A DNA stretch of 64,000 bases from Nitrospira sp. UBA5698 (lineage in GTDB: Bacteria > Nitrospirota > Nitrospiria > Nitrospirales > Nitrospiraceae): the NCBI GenBank assembly GCA_002420115.1, contig DIHK01000066.1:185291-249290 (forward strand), given 5' to 3'. Every line of letters starts with the position of its first letter. Positions within the stretch are counted from its first letter, which is position 1. Under the pieces are notes generated by a model. The model did no database searches. It saw only the letters and a program-made list of their open reading frames with translations, and was not told the origin of the DNA. This document shows positions 53,599-62,821 of the stretch, in pieces. Both the position numbers and the translations under genes were made by a program.

Positions 53599-53635
53599 TT
53601 ATTGGCATTGTCGGTCAGTGTGCTGATAAAGTTAT

Positions 53636-53660
53636 CCGGCGCGGCGTCATGCCGCGCCGG
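53636..53660. terminator. Hairpin between convergent cysE and psiF-like genes
   Basis: ccggcgcggc (53636-53645) pairs perfectly with gccgcgccgg (53651-53660) around a 5-base loop. It stands between two convergent genes. It lacks a long T run on either side, so it may act as a bidirectional stabilising or weak termination hairpin. Confidence 0.6.
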
Positions 53661-53671
53661 GCGTTGCCAGA

Positions 53672-53992
53672 TTAGGCTGAGAGACAGTCACTCATAAACT
53701 TCTTCCGCTCATCACCCTTCAGCTGCTTTTCACCCGCCTCTTTATTACACGCCTTCATTTTATTCTGCTGAGTGTCCTTGCCGCCTCCACCTTTCCCCGA
53801 TTTGGTGGAAAGGCATTCCTTCATAAACGCTTTCCGCTCATCGCCTTTCCCTTCACCAAACCCTTTCGCATTTGCCTGTTCATTGCAGGCTTTCATCTTA
53901 TTCTGCTGCTCAGGTGCGGCCACTGCGAATGGTGTGACGCCGAGGCTGAGCGCGAAAAGCGTCAATGTGATGGCGCGTAGAACTCGCTGCAT
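53672..53992 (-). CDS. PsiF repeat protein, periplasmic
   Basis: The 106-residue protein has a signal peptide (about residues 1-25, ending A-V-A-A) and two PsiF-type repeats, each of the form Q-N-K-M-K-A-C-N ... G-D-E-R-K-x-F-M-x-x-C-L-S. The paired cysteines probably form disulfides. E. coli PsiF is induced by phosphate starvation, but its job is unknown. A ribosome site AAGGAG lies before the start on the minus strand. It is the first minus-strand gene in the window. Confidence 0.85.
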   Translation of the reverse strand: MQRVLRAITLTLFALSLGVTPFAVAAPEQQNKMKACNEQANAKGFGEGKGDERKAFMKECLSTKSGKGGGGKDTQQNKMKACNKEAGEKQLKGDERKKFMSDCLSA

Positions 53993-54292
53993 GTTGAGGC
54001 TCCTTTAATAAGAGGTGAGGTGCACGACTGGGTTGCATCATAACAGATAAATACGTACGTGTCATAGGCTAGAACGCTGTCGCGTGAGGCGTGAAACGGC
54101 GAGTTGGTGGCTCACGACCAGTAGCCGGAGCCTGGTCCCTGGTGATGATGAGATGAATTGATATTGTGGAGAAGGGGTGACGGGTGATTTCTTCTTGGGA
54201 AAAGGATATGCTGTGCACCCAAAAGATATACTACGGTTCCATCCGTCCAGTCTGGCTTTGGATTGCTTCGACGGGAAGAGGAAAGGTCGGCC
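53993..54292. other. Divergent intergenic region, 300 bp
   Basis: This stretch separates the divergent PsiF-like and PEP mutase genes and should hold both promoters. I see no clear operator or RNA element in it. A GAGGAAAGG sequence near its right end is the ribosome site of the mutase gene. Confidence 0.45.
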
Positions 54293-55927
54293 ATGAGTTC
54301 AAACCCAGGTATCACGCCAGCGCGTCAGTTCCGGAAGCTCCTCTTGTCGGACCAGTTGGAATTCATCTGTGAAGCGCATAACGGCCTCAGCGCAAAGATC
54401 GTTCAAGAAGCAGGTTTCAAAGGTATCTGGGCCAGTGGGCTCTCCATCTCGGCACAATTTGGTGTTCGTGATAACAACGAGGCCAGCTGGACCCAGGTGT
54501 TGGACAATCTGGAATTCATGTCCGATGCGACCACAATTCCGATCCTGCTCGATGGTGATACGGGATACGGTAACTTCAATAACATGCAGCGGCTGGTCAG
54601 AAAACTGGAGCAACGGCGTATTGCCGCCGTGTGCATTGAGGACAAGTTGTTCCCCAAGACAAACAGCTTTATCAAGGGGGATGCCCAGCCAATGGCGGAC
54701 ATGCAAGAGTTCTGCGGCAAGATCAAGGCGGGTAAGGATGCACAGACCGATCCGGACTTTAGCATTATCGCCCGAGTGGAAGCCTTCATCTGTGGGTGGG
54801 GATTGGCGGAAGCGCTGCGCCGGGCCGAGGCCTATCGCCAAGCGGGCGCAGATGGCATTCTCATTCATAGCGCGCTGTCGGTGCCGGATGAGATTCTTTC
54901 ATTCAAGCAGGAGTGGGGAAATCGGTGCCCCGTCGTGATTGTGCCGACGAAGTATTATGCGACCCCGACGGAGGTGTTTCGGCAGCATGGCTTTGCGATC
55001 GTCATTTGGGCCAATCACCTGTTGCGTTCTGCTGTGGCAGCTATGCAGAAAACTGCGCGGACGTTAAAGGAGCAGCAACACCTACTCTCCATCGAAGACA
55101 AGGTTGCCCCGGTCTCAGAAATCTTCAGACTGCAAAATGCCGCAGAGCTGCAAGATGCAGAAGATCGGTATCTCCCCCGAGGTGCCGAAGATACCTCCGC
55201 CATCGTATTGGCGGCTTCTCGTGGCGAGGAACTTCGTGAGCTGACCGAGCATCAGCCGAAGACGATGGTGAAGATTCAAGGGACGCCGATCCTTGCTCAT
55301 ATTGTGGATGCGTACAACGCGGTGGGGATCAAGGATATTACGGTTGTCCGTGGCTATAAGAAGGAGGCGGTGACGTTGCCCAATCTCACCTATCTCGATA
55401 ACAATGACTTTGCCGAGACTGGCGAGTTGGATTCTCTGCATAAAGCGTTAGTCGCACGGAAAGGCCTGACGAAGGATCTGATCATTTCGTATGGCGACGT
55501 GCTGTTTAATAAGTATATTCCGCAGGCCTTGTGCCAGGAAAATGAGGACTTTGTGGTCTTCGTCGACAGCGACTGGCAGAGCCAGAGCAGTTACGATCGT
55601 TTGGGGGGCTTTGTCGAATGCTCGCTGCCGAACTCGAAGAAGGCCTTTAATACGAAAATCTATCTCAAACAGTTAGGGGATATGGTGTCAAGAGGACACA
55701 CCCATGGGGTCTGGATGGGGTTTCTGAAGGTGTCTCCTATTGGAAGTGCCAAGCTTCAGACGATCCTCGCGACGATGATGGCCGACCCTGCCAATCGAAA
55801 AGCCGGGATCCCTCACCTACTACAGGAACTACTGAATCGGCAAGAACCAATTCGCGTGTTGTATACCGTGGGGCATTGGCTCGATATCAATAGTCTCGAT
55901 GATGTGATTCAGGCAGGGAACTTCTGA
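54293..55927 (+). CDS. aepX: Phosphoenolpyruvate mutase fused to a nucleotidyltransferase domain
   Basis: ATG 54293 after GAGGAAAGG gives 544 residues. The first 290 are an isocitrate-lyase-fold PEP mutase with the diagnostic [10 protein letters not shown] at about 116-125, which distinguishes it from lyases. From about residue 305 a nucleotidyltransferase-like domain follows (I-V-L-A-A-S-R-G ... P-K-T-M-V-K-I, later S-Y-G-D-V-L-F). PEP mutase makes phosphonopyruvate, the first C-P bond. Fused transferase domains are thought to activate the phosphonate as a CMP ester for attachment to lipid or glycan. Phosphonopyruvate decarboxylase is the next gene. Confidence 0.9.
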   Translation: MSSNPGITPARQFRKLLLSDQLEFICEAHNGLSAKIVQEAGFKGIWASGLSISAQFGVRDNNEASWTQVLDNLEFMSDATTIPILLDGDTGYGNFNNMQRLVRKLEQRRIAAVCIEDKLFPKTNSFIKGDAQPMADMQEFCGKIKAGKDAQTDPDFSIIARVEAFICGWGLAEALRRAEAYRQAGADGILIHSALSVPDEILSFKQEWGNRCPVVIVPTKYYATPTEVFRQHGFAIVIWANHLLRSAVAAMQKTARTLKEQQHLLSIEDKVAPVSEIFRLQNAAELQDAEDRYLPRGAEDTSAIVLAASRGEELRELTEHQPKTMVKIQGTPILAHIVDAYNAVGIKDITVVRGYKKEAVTLPNLTYLDNNDFAETGELDSLHKALVARKGLTKDLIISYGDVLFNKYIPQALCQENEDFVVFVDSDWQSQSSYDRLGGFVECSLPNSKKAFNTKIYLKQLGDMVSRGHTHGVWMGFLKVSPIGSAKLQTILATMMADPANRKAGIPHLLQELLNRQEPIRVLYTVGHWLDINSLDDVIQAGNF

Positions 55928-56045
55928 TCGGCCATGCATGCGTTGCTCCGCCCGCAGTGTTTTTCGGTTCACACGTCACTATTGCTCACTTAAATTTGCC
56001 TTGCGATAACATTTCTGAACGATCGTTCGACATGGAGAATCGTGC

Positions 56046-57179
56046 ATGCTGAGTCCACAAGAATTTGTTGATTGCCTGAAGGAGAATGGCGTTGAGCTTT
56101 TCACGGGAGTGCCGGATTCCCTCCTTAAGGAACTCTGTTCCTGCATGGCTCATACGAGTCGGCCGGGAGAGCATATCATCGCTGCCAATGAAGGTGGAGC
56201 CGTGGCTCTGGCGATTGGATATCACCTCGCGACACGGAAAATCCCGCTCGTCTACTTGCAAAACTCGGGGTTGGGCAACGTCATCAATCCGCTTCTATCA
56301 CTGGTTGATGAGGATGTCTATTCCGTTCCGATGCTCCTTGTTATTGGGTGGCGCGGTGAGCCAGGGGTGCACGATGAACCTCAACATAAGAAGCAAGGAC
56401 GAGTGATGGTTCCTATGCTTGAGGCCATGGAGATTCCCTATTCCGTGCTGGGCACTGATGTCGATCACGCAGAGCCTATCGTGAAGGATGCGGTGGCACA
56501 GGTCCGAAAGACTGGCGGCCCCTTCGCGTTGGTGATCAAGAAAGGTGCCTTTGCTGCGTATGCTGCACCTTTGCTCCAACAGACGGACTTTCCGCTATCC
56601 CGCGAAGAGGCCATTCAGCAGGTGATCGATGTTCTGGAAGAGCGAGACGTGGTTGTTTCAACTACTGGCATGCCGTCTCGGGAAGTGTATGAGTACCGGA
56701 CCAAGAGGGGTGTTGGCCATCAACGGGATTTCTTGACGGTGGGGGGGATGGGGCACGCCTCTCAAATTGCACTTGGTATTGCACTCCAAAAACCAGAACG
56801 CTCTGTGTACTGTCTCGATGGAGATGGCGCGCTCCTGATGCATATGGGAGGGGTGGCGCTGGTAGGAACACTGAAGCCGAACAATTATAAGCATATTGTG
56901 TTGAACAATGGGGCCCATGATTCGGTGGGAGGCCAACCGACTGTTGCGCTGGACATCGATATCTTGGGTATCGCGCGTGCAGCTGGGTATGTACGAGTGG
57001 CCCGAGCTCGGACAGAATCTGAGTTGCGGTCGTCCCTTCAGGAGCTCAAAGCCTCGTCAGGTCCAAGCCTCTTAGAAATTCAGGTCGGTTGTGGGGCACG
57101 AAAAGACTTAGGACGTCCGAAAACGACACCTATTCAGAACAAAAGCGCATTCATGGATTTTCTTGAGTCTGCCGGGTAG
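56046..57179 (+). CDS. aepY: Phosphonopyruvate decarboxylase
   Basis: The 377-residue TPP enzyme has the pyrimidine domain first (F-T-G-V-P-D-S-L-L-K-E, then A-N-E-G-G-A-V with the catalytic glutamate near residue 50). The TPP-binding motif runs from L-D-G-D-G-A to L-N-N-G-A-H near residues 258-293. This size and order match Ppd/AepY. It decarboxylates phosphonopyruvate to phosphonoacetaldehyde and pulls the unfavourable mutase reaction forward. A transaminase for 2-aminoethylphosphonate is not found nearby. Confidence 0.92.
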   Translation: MLSPQEFVDCLKENGVELFTGVPDSLLKELCSCMAHTSRPGEHIIAANEGGAVALAIGYHLATRKIPLVYLQNSGLGNVINPLLSLVDEDVYSVPMLLVIGWRGEPGVHDEPQHKKQGRVMVPMLEAMEIPYSVLGTDVDHAEPIVKDAVAQVRKTGGPFALVIKKGAFAAYAAPLLQQTDFPLSREEAIQQVIDVLEERDVVVSTTGMPSREVYEYRTKRGVGHQRDFLTVGGMGHASQIALGIALQKPERSVYCLDGDGALLMHMGGVALVGTLKPNNYKHIVLNNGAHDSVGGQPTVALDIDILGIARAAGYVRVARARTESELRSSLQELKASSGPSLLEIQVGCGARKDLGRPKTTPIQNKSAFMDFLESAG

Positions 57180-57365
57180 GCGGTAAAAAAGTGTAGGTAA
57201 GGATCCAATACTTCCCCGATGCTGGTGACGTGAGATGATTCTATCGCCCAAAATCATATGGGGGCGATCCGCTGCCGATGGCCTTTACCGCAAGGCCTAG
57301 AGATTCTCTCGAAGGGCGTGTTCGTTATCCGGCAGCGGATTTGTACGGTCTGTGTCAAAACTGTC

Positions 57366-58103
57366 TCAATCATAATCCACTCGTACGAGAAACAGTCCCT
57401 GCGGTGGAGCTGTTTTCCCTGCAGCAGAACGGTCACGGGCTTTCAGGATGGTTGTCAGACTGTCGGGTGATCGCTTGCCTAGGCCGACTTCCAGAAGAGT
57501 GCCGACAATCGAGCGGATCATCTGCTTGAGGAATCGGTCGGCATAAAATGCAATCCTCAGCTGATCGCCTTCACGGAACAGCGTGAATCGCTGGAGATGG
57601 CAGATGGGATCATCGTTGTCCGTGGGCTGGGTCTGGAAAGAGGAAAAGTCATGTGACCCGATCAAGCTGATTCCGGCGGTACTTATCGCTGTATCGTTAA
57701 GCGTTCGATGAACATGCCAGCAATAGTTTCGCTCAATGGCTGCCCGCTCGGGTCGATTGAGAATGCGGTATTCATACAACTTACCTTTGGCCGAATGCCT
57801 TGCATGGAATGAGTCCGGCATGAGCTCAACCGATCTGACCACGATGTTTTCTGGAAGGTGCGCATTCAAGGCTCTCGTCCATTCGCGTGGAGTCATATCG
57901 CGATTGATGCGGAAGCTGGCAACCTGGCCCAAGGCATGGACGCCAGAATCCGTCCGTCCGGCACCGATGACCGGCACAGTGATCTGGGTGACACCGAAAA
58001 TGGCAGTTTCAATGGCCGACTGAATGGTCGGCTGGTCGGGCTGACGTTGCCAGCCGGCATAGGCGGTGCCGTCATATTCGAGCGTGAGCTTTATGGTGGA
58101 CAT
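57366..58103 (-). CDS. truA: tRNA pseudouridine(38-40) synthase
   Basis: The 245-residue protein begins L-T-L-E-Y-D-G-T-A-Y-A-G-W-Q-R-Q and carries the catalytic aspartate in G-A-G-R-T-D-S-G-V-H-A-L-G near residue 55. Late F-L-K-Q-M-I-R-S-I-V-G-T-L is also typical. It modifies uridines 38-40 of the tRNA anticodon arm. It is convergent with the decarboxylase gene, with about 185 bases between them. Confidence 0.93.
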   Translation of the reverse strand: MSTIKLTLEYDGTAYAGWQRQPDQPTIQSAIETAIFGVTQITVPVIGAGRTDSGVHALGQVASFRINRDMTPREWTRALNAHLPENIVVRSVELMPDSFHARHSAKGKLYEYRILNRPERAAIERNYCWHVHRTLNDTAISTAGISLIGSHDFSSFQTQPTDNDDPICHLQRFTLFREGDQLRIAFYADRFLKQMIRSIVGTLLEVGLGKRSPDSLTTILKARDRSAAGKTAPPQGLFLVRVDYD

Positions 58104-58144
58104 GTTCTGACCAGGAGTGAAGAAAACGTTTGATCGGGATGACC

Positions 58145-59428
58145 TTAGCGTATATCAGACTTGCCTGCAGAGAGGAAGGCGACGATACCCTGGTAGAGCG
58201 ATTGGGCAACATCCTGGACGAACACCGGTTTATGGAGCAGCTCTTCTTCTGAAGGATTCGAAATATAGGCGATTTCGGCGAGAATGCTGGGCATGCTCGT
58301 GAATCTCAAGACATAGAAGGGGGCGGTCTTGACGCCATGATCGTCAATGTCATAGTGGCCGTTCATCTGAGCCACCATGGCGGCTTTGGCATTCCACGCG
58401 AGCTCAAGTGATTCTTCAATCTTCTTCGTCGTGAGGAGATCGGCCACCAGGTATTCCCACCCGACGCCGGTGTTGCTGATGGGGGTTCCGTTTTCCCGTG
58501 CCGCCACCTCGAGCGCTCGTTGATCCTTGGCCTCTCCAAAGTGATAGATTTCTATGCCTTTGACCGTGCGGGAGGGATGGGAATTGACATGGATGGAGAC
58601 AAACAGGTCAGCTTCGTGGTTATTGGCAAATCGAGCCCGTTCCTCCAATTCTACAAAGACATCATGGTCTCTGGTCATCAACACCCGCACCCCGGGTTGC
58701 TTGCTCAGGAGTTTTCGGAGTTGGAGCCCGACCTTGAGCGTAATGTCTTTCTCCTCGGTTTTTCGAACCCCCCGCGCACCCGGATCTTTCCCCCCATGGC
58801 CTGGATCGATCACAATGGTGGTGTAACCCTTTGTTCGTGGGGCAAAAGGCTGAGCAGCTGTCGAGATCACACGTTTGGGAGCCTCTGGAGGGACACTGGC
58901 AGGGCTCAGATCTTGCTCCAGGGGAAGGGTGACATCGATGACCAAGCGTGGAGGATCGGACAAAAGGAACTGCCTATACGATTGGAATGAGGTCCTTGGC
59001 AGAGAGACGGCCACTGCCTGAGGCGTGATTTGGGTGACCATGAAGGGCGAAGGGATCGTTCCGTCCAGGGTCCTGCGCTGTGCGGCTTGGCTGAGCCAGG
59101 CATCAGGAAGGGCAATGACCACCTGGCTCGCATCGACTGCCCGCTGTTCGATGACTGTGGCATGACGATCAAGATCTAGAACGAGCCTGATCTTCTCAGG
59201 ACTAGTCGTCGCGCGGACATTACGGATGGTCACGGGAGCGAGGGAAGCGGGGGTCCCCCTGACATGGCTCTGTTTCGATCCCTGTATCGACAGGGTCCGT
59301 GGTTTGTCGGATGACCCTGCCCAGGCTACAGGACCCATCTCATGAGGGGAAGAGAGACAGAAGAGAGTACTGATCACCAGGAGCGTGAGGGGCTTGAGTG
59401 AAAACAGCCAGGGCGCTCGTTCTTGCAT
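58145..59428 (-). CDS. amiC: N-acetylmuramoyl-L-alanine amidase with AMIN domain
   Basis: Translation probably starts at the ATG ending at 59428, since a signal peptide (L-K-P-L-T-L-L-V-I-S-T-L) follows directly; an upstream in-frame start would add 23 residues. An AMIN domain occupies about residues 60-160. The amidase_3 domain follows with zinc ligands in I-D-P-G-H-G-G and S-I-H-V-N-S and the catalytic glutamate in L-A-E-I-A-Y-I-S-N. It cleaves septal peptidoglycan during cell separation; EnvC/NlpD-type activators are expected elsewhere. Confidence 0.9.
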   Translation of the reverse strand: MQERAPWLFSLKPLTLLVISTLFCLSSPHEMGPVAWAGSSDKPRTLSIQGSKQSHVRGTPASLAPVTIRNVRATTSPEKIRLVLDLDRHATVIEQRAVDASQVVIALPDAWLSQAAQRRTLDGTIPSPFMVTQITPQAVAVSLPRTSFQSYRQFLLSDPPRLVIDVTLPLEQDLSPASVPPEAPKRVISTAAQPFAPRTKGYTTIVIDPGHGGKDPGARGVRKTEEKDITLKVGLQLRKLLSKQPGVRVLMTRDHDVFVELEERARFANNHEADLFVSIHVNSHPSRTVKGIEIYHFGEAKDQRALEVAARENGTPISNTGVGWEYLVADLLTTKKIEESLELAWNAKAAMVAQMNGHYDIDDHGVKTAPFYVLRFTSMPSILAEIAYISNPSEEELLHKPVFVQDVAQSLYQGIVAFLSAGKSDIR

Positions 59429-59564
59429 GGACCCTTGTGGCCCCTTCTCAGTGGTAGATGATGGGAAACTATTCTCAGATGTCCGTCGCCTTGTCAAGAA
59501 CTACACGAGTTGGATCGACGAGATCCACGGTGACGGTCGGTTGAGGGCTGTGGTAGCGTGAGGT

Positions 59565-60086
59565 ATGCCGACGTACCTGATTATTGATGGGTATAACCTT
59601 CTGTCTGGGGGGAGAGCGCTTTCCGGACAGCTTGAAGCCGCTCGCGAGCAATTGCTGCGTGACTTGGCGAGTTACCGACACCGCAAAAACCATCACATTA
59701 CCGTCGTATTTGATGGGTGGCAGCAGGGGCAACCATCGGAGCAGCGGGAGCACCGTTCTGGAGTGCAGGTGATTTATTCCAAGCGAGGAGAGCGAGCCGA
59801 TCAGGTCATTCAGCGACTGGCTCGAGAGTATGGACCTGACTGTGCCGTGGTCAGCTCAGACCACGAAATCGTGAATGCGGCCAGGGCCCATGGAGCCTTT
59901 GTCATGGGCGCTCTGGAGTTTGCGTCAAAACTACGGGCATCATCGCTCCCAAGCGGAAGTGTGCCGCACAAAGAGCTGGATCCAGGAGAAGACTATATGG
60001 CGCGACGAGGATCAGAGAAAAAAGGGAACCCGAGAAAGCTTCCCAAGTCCCAACGGCAGCGTGAGCGCCACCTTAAGCGATTTTAA
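59565..60086 (+). CDS. NYN domain ribonuclease-like protein, YacP family
   Basis: The 173-residue protein has the PIN/NYN-type active-site start Y-L-I-I-D-G-Y-N-L-L at residues 4-13, an H-I-T-V-V-F-D-G-W strand and the D-x-V-I-Q-R-L segment, then V-V-S-S-D-H-E-I. YacP/Rae1-like proteins are ribonucleases acting on RNA. A basic C-terminal tail of about 30 residues may bind RNA. Its 3' end overlaps tatD on the other strand by 14 bases. Confidence 0.85.
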   Translation: MPTYLIIDGYNLLSGGRALSGQLEAAREQLLRDLASYRHRKNHHITVVFDGWQQGQPSEQREHRSGVQVIYSKRGERADQVIQRLAREYGPDCAVVSSDHEIVNAARAHGAFVMGALEFASKLRASSLPSGSVPHKELDPGEDYMARRGSEKKGNPRKLPKSQRQRERHLKRF

Positions 60087-60840
60087 ACAACTGCTTTGCG
60101 TTCTTGCTTGTCTGTTTGGCAACGTCGTTCAATGGCAACCCATGGACGGAGGCTAACTGTTGAGCGACCTGCGAGACGTACGCCGGTTCGTTGCGTTTTC
60201 CCCGATAGGGTACAGGGGTGAGATATGGACAATCAGTTTCAATCAATACCCGGTTGAGAGGCGTGTTCTTGGCGATGTCACGCAGCATCGCGGCATTTGG
60301 GAATGTAAGGATGCCCGAAAAGGATAGATAGAATCCAAGATCCAACGCATCCTTCGCCAGCCAGGCATCTCCGGAGAAGCAGTGAAACACCCCGCCGATT
60401 TCTGACGCGTTTTCTTCTTTTAAAATCGCGATCGTATCCTCCTGCGCCTCCCTCGTGTGGATAATCACAGGTAGCCTAAGTTCGCGGGCGAGCTGAATCT
60501 GCTCACGAAACCGTTCGCGCTGTTCTTTCGGTGAGGAGTGGTTGTAATGATAGTCCAATCCGATCTCCCCATAGGCGACGACCTTTTTACTTTTGGCGAG
60601 CTGACGGAACTCATCATACCACGCGTCACCGATGTGCTTGACTTCGTGCGGATGGACACCGATTGAGGCATAAACGAACGGATATTGCGTGGCAAGCGCA
60701 ACGGCTGCTTGGCTGGTGGCCAAATCGCAACCGATGGTGAGGAACGCCTCAACACCGGCCTCCCTCGCCCGGGCAATCATGGCCTCCCGATCGTCGTTGT
60801 AGCGGGCGTCGTCGAGATGCGTGTGGGTATCGATCAACAT
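60073..60840 (-). CDS. tatD: TatD family metal-dependent hydrolase
   Basis: From the ATG ending at 60840 the protein has 255 residues and begins L-I-D-T-H-T-H-L-D, the TatD metal site. G-E-I-G-L-D-Y-H-Y, V-I-I-H-T-R-E-A, F-H-C-F-S-G and I-E-T-D-C-P-Y-L-T-P-V complete the metal-binding set. TatD proteins are 3'-5' DNA exonucleases linked to repair. The longer frame upstream to 60909 is unlikely because the conserved start is at 60840. Confidence 0.92.
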   Translation of the reverse strand: MLIDTHTHLDDARYNDDREAMIARAREAGVEAFLTIGCDLATSQAAVALATQYPFVYASIGVHPHEVKHIGDAWYDEFRQLAKSKKVVAYGEIGLDYHYNHSSPKEQRERFREQIQLARELRLPVIIHTREAQEDTIAILKEENASEIGGVFHCFSGDAWLAKDALDLGFYLSFSGILTFPNAAMLRDIAKNTPLNRVLIETDCPYLTPVPYRGKRNEPAYVSQVAQQLASVHGLPLNDVAKQTSKNAKQLFKIA

Positions 60841-60990
60841 GGGAGCATCGTAGCACGTGCTGATGAACGAGAGAAAGTCTGCGGAGCTGGCCGGTCCATG
60901 CAACATCAAACGCGAGGCTCTGCTCTGTCTCTCGGTAAGTGGCGGAAGGCTAGCTTGAGAGCACGTTATTTATGGGTAACTCGCGGGGGA

Positions 60991-61018
60991 TTGACAGCAG
61001 CGTTCTCTGTCATGTAGT
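60991..61018 (+). promoter_or_regulatory. Candidate sigma-70 promoter of the exbB operon
   Basis: TTGACA at 60991-60996 is a perfect -35 box. With a 16-base spacer, TGTAGT at 61013-61018 matches four of six -10 bases. Transcription would start near 61025, inside the Fur-like site and before the leader terminator. Confidence 0.5.
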
Positions 61019-61032
61019 GATAGCAATTATCA
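61018..61032 (+). promoter_or_regulatory. Fur-box-like operator upstream of exbB
   Basis: TGATAGCAATTATCA matches 12 of 14 defined bases of the 7-1-7 Fur consensus TGATAATNATTATCA. It overlaps the expected transcription start of exbB-exbD-tonB, where Fur would repress when iron is plentiful. Confidence 0.65.
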
Positions 61033-61097
61033 AAATCAAGTACTGAGATGGACGAGTAGGAAATCTCAGTCAGAGGCCAGAGGTCCTTGAAGACCGG

Positions 61098-61135
61098 AGC
61101 CCATGGTTGCCTGTATGGCAGCTATGGGCTTTTTT
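61098..61135 (+). terminator. Strong intrinsic terminator in the exbB leader
   Basis: Bases 61098-61111 pair with 61117-61130 over 14 base pairs, including two G-U pairs, around a 5-base loop (tgtat), and are followed by five more T. It stands 29 bases before exbB and after the putative promoter, so it could act as an attenuator or end a small leader RNA. Confidence 0.8.
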
Positions 61136-61163
61136 GATGTCTGAATGGGGATAGGAACGAAAG

Positions 61164-61589
61164 ATGGATGCACTGACGCACTTAGTGGATTTCGGGGTTA
61201 TAGGGCTGCTGGTGGCGCTTAGTATCTGGGCGCTGGGCGTGGCGGTGGAACGGTGGCTCTACTACCGGCGGGTGACACCAACGCAGTTCGAGAATATACA
61301 ACTGCTGGAAATGGCCTTGACGAAACGGCTGGTCGTGATCGGCACCGTCGCCGCCAATGCACCCTACATTGGGTTGTTGGGAACCGTCTTGGGCATCATG
61401 TTGACGTTTCATACGATGGGGACGTCCGGCAGCATGGCGGTGGGTACAATCATGGTCGGGCTCAGCTTGGCACTCAAGGCGACGGCCATCGGGCTATTGG
61501 TGGCGATCCCATGTGTCGTGCTGAACAATATCTTACGCCGACGCGTCTCCGAGCTGCTGACGTTGTACAAGGTGCAGCATGGAGCGTGA
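61164..61589 (+). CDS. exbB: ExbB, TonB energising proton channel, short type
   Basis: The 141-residue protein has three membrane segments. The conserved MotA/TolQ/ExbB block N-A-P-Y-I-G-L-L-G-T-V-L-G-I-M near residue 68 and G-L-S-L-A-L-K-A-T-A-I-G-L-L-V near 105 are complete. This is the short form without the long cytoplasmic loop. With ExbD it uses the proton gradient to drive TonB. The stop overlaps exbD by 11 bases. Confidence 0.9.
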   Translation: MDALTHLVDFGVIGLLVALSIWALGVAVERWLYYRRVTPTQFENIQLLEMALTKRLVVIGTVAANAPYIGLLGTVLGIMLTFHTMGTSGSMAVGTIMVGLSLALKATAIGLLVAIPCVVLNNILRRRVSELLTLYKVQHGA

Positions 61590-61953
61590 GCTGAATCAGA
61601 TCAATGTCATTCCCCTCGTCGATGTGATGTTGGTTCTCCTGGTGATTGTGTTGACCACGGCCACGTTCATTTCGACAGGACAAGTTCCGGTCGAACTGGC
61701 GAAAGCCACAACAGCGAACGATCACAAGGACGTTCCTCTGATGATTACCCTGACGGCCGACGGTCGCCTTTTTGTAAATGACCAGGCCGTTCCCACGAAT
61801 GGGCTGTCGACTATCTTGACTGCGCATTCGCGTGAGTCCTTGGTCGTGTTCCGGGCTGATCGTGTCACGGTGTTGGAGCGGTTCGTGGGGGTCGTGGATG
61901 AGGTGAGAGGGCTTGGTTTTCGACAAGTGAGTTTGGAGGTGCTCCGATCATGA
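61579..61953 (+). CDS. exbD: ExbD, TonB energising subunit
   Basis: The 124-residue protein has a single N-terminal membrane segment with the essential aspartate in I-P-L-V-D-V-M-L-V-L-L-V-I near residue 14. A small periplasmic domain with the ITLTADGR-type strand follows. It pairs with ExbB as the proton-conducting rotor. It overlaps tonB by 4 bases. Confidence 0.9.
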   Translation: MERELNQINVIPLVDVMLVLLVIVLTTATFISTGQVPVELAKATTANDHKDVPLMITLTADGRLFVNDQAVPTNGLSTILTAHSRESLVVFRADRVTVLERFVGVVDEVRGLGFRQVSLEVLRS

Positions 61954-62792
61954 CGACACTAGCAGTCGATCGTCGATATGTACGTATGGGATCTGATCAA
62001 TCACAGGGGTGGTTGGTGTCGGTGCTACTGCATGGCCTGGGGATTGCGGCGGCGCTGTTTACGATGGAAGCCATGGAACCACCGCTTCCGTCGTCGTTGT
62101 TTCAATGGGAGATCTCGATGGTGGAAGCGCCGACGCACAGGGAATCGAAGTCGCCTGAACCGGTTATGCAACCGCCTCCCTCCAGCGTCAAACCGAGTCC
62201 TCCGGTGCGGCAGACCAAACCGGTGATTGCCGAACAGCCACTAGCGCCGCAGGAGGTCACCGTTCCGGTGGAAACGACGCAGATGGTCAAGGACGTGGTT
62301 CAGAATGCCGACCCGGTGATGGAGTATGCGGCCGTCGTATCGACGGAGAGCGAACCGGTAACTTCGCCGTCTGTCGTCGAGACTCCGAGGGAATCGTCAG
62401 CGCAGCCTGTCATCGAGCAGCGTGCTCCGGCTGAAGAGATCGCTTCGCACACGGAGCATCGTCTGGTGGAGTACCGGCAGGTACTGCACCGCGACACGCG
62501 GGCGGATTACGGCTGGCTCAGAGATACGCTTTGGGGCCGTATCGAAGAGCTGAAGCGCTATCCGAGCTTGGCGCGGATGAATCATTGGGAGGGCAAGGTC
62601 GTGGTGTCGGCAGTCATTCGCGATGATGGGGAGGTGACGGGAGTGCAGATCGCCGAAACCTCAGGCCGGACGGTCTTGGATGAGGAGGCCATGGCAGTGA
62701 TGAAGAAAGCCTCACCTTTGAGGCTGAAACATCCGCTCGGTCAACGACAGATCACGATCCTCATTCCCATCAGCTATCGGTTAGACGGGTAA
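61950..62792 (+). CDS. tonB: TonB protein
   Basis: The 280-residue protein has one N-terminal membrane anchor, a Pro/Glu/Val-rich spanning region (about residues 55-170) and the C-terminal TonB domain. The domain contains R-Y-P-S-L-A-R near residue 207, G-K-V-V-V-S-A-V-I, and S-G-R-T-V-L-D-E-E-A near 245. It carries energy from ExbBD to outer-membrane receptors for siderophores, B12 or glycans. The gene is coupled to exbD by a 4-base overlap. Confidence 0.9.
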   Translation: MTTLAVDRRYVRMGSDQSQGWLVSVLLHGLGIAAALFTMEAMEPPLPSSLFQWEISMVEAPTHRESKSPEPVMQPPPSSVKPSPPVRQTKPVIAEQPLAPQEVTVPVETTQMVKDVVQNADPVMEYAAVVSTESEPVTSPSVVETPRESSAQPVIEQRAPAEEIASHTEHRLVEYRQVLHRDTRADYGWLRDTLWGRIEELKRYPSLARMNHWEGKVVVSAVIRDDGEVTGVQIAETSGRTVLDEEAMAVMKKASPLRLKHPLGQRQITILIPISYRLDG

Positions 62793-62821
62793 TGCGAATT
62801 GAATACGGAAGAAGGAGCACC

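Noticed and set aside
57180..57365. Small frames between the decarboxylase and truA
   Set aside because: They are antisense shadows of truA or lack any start signal and family match.
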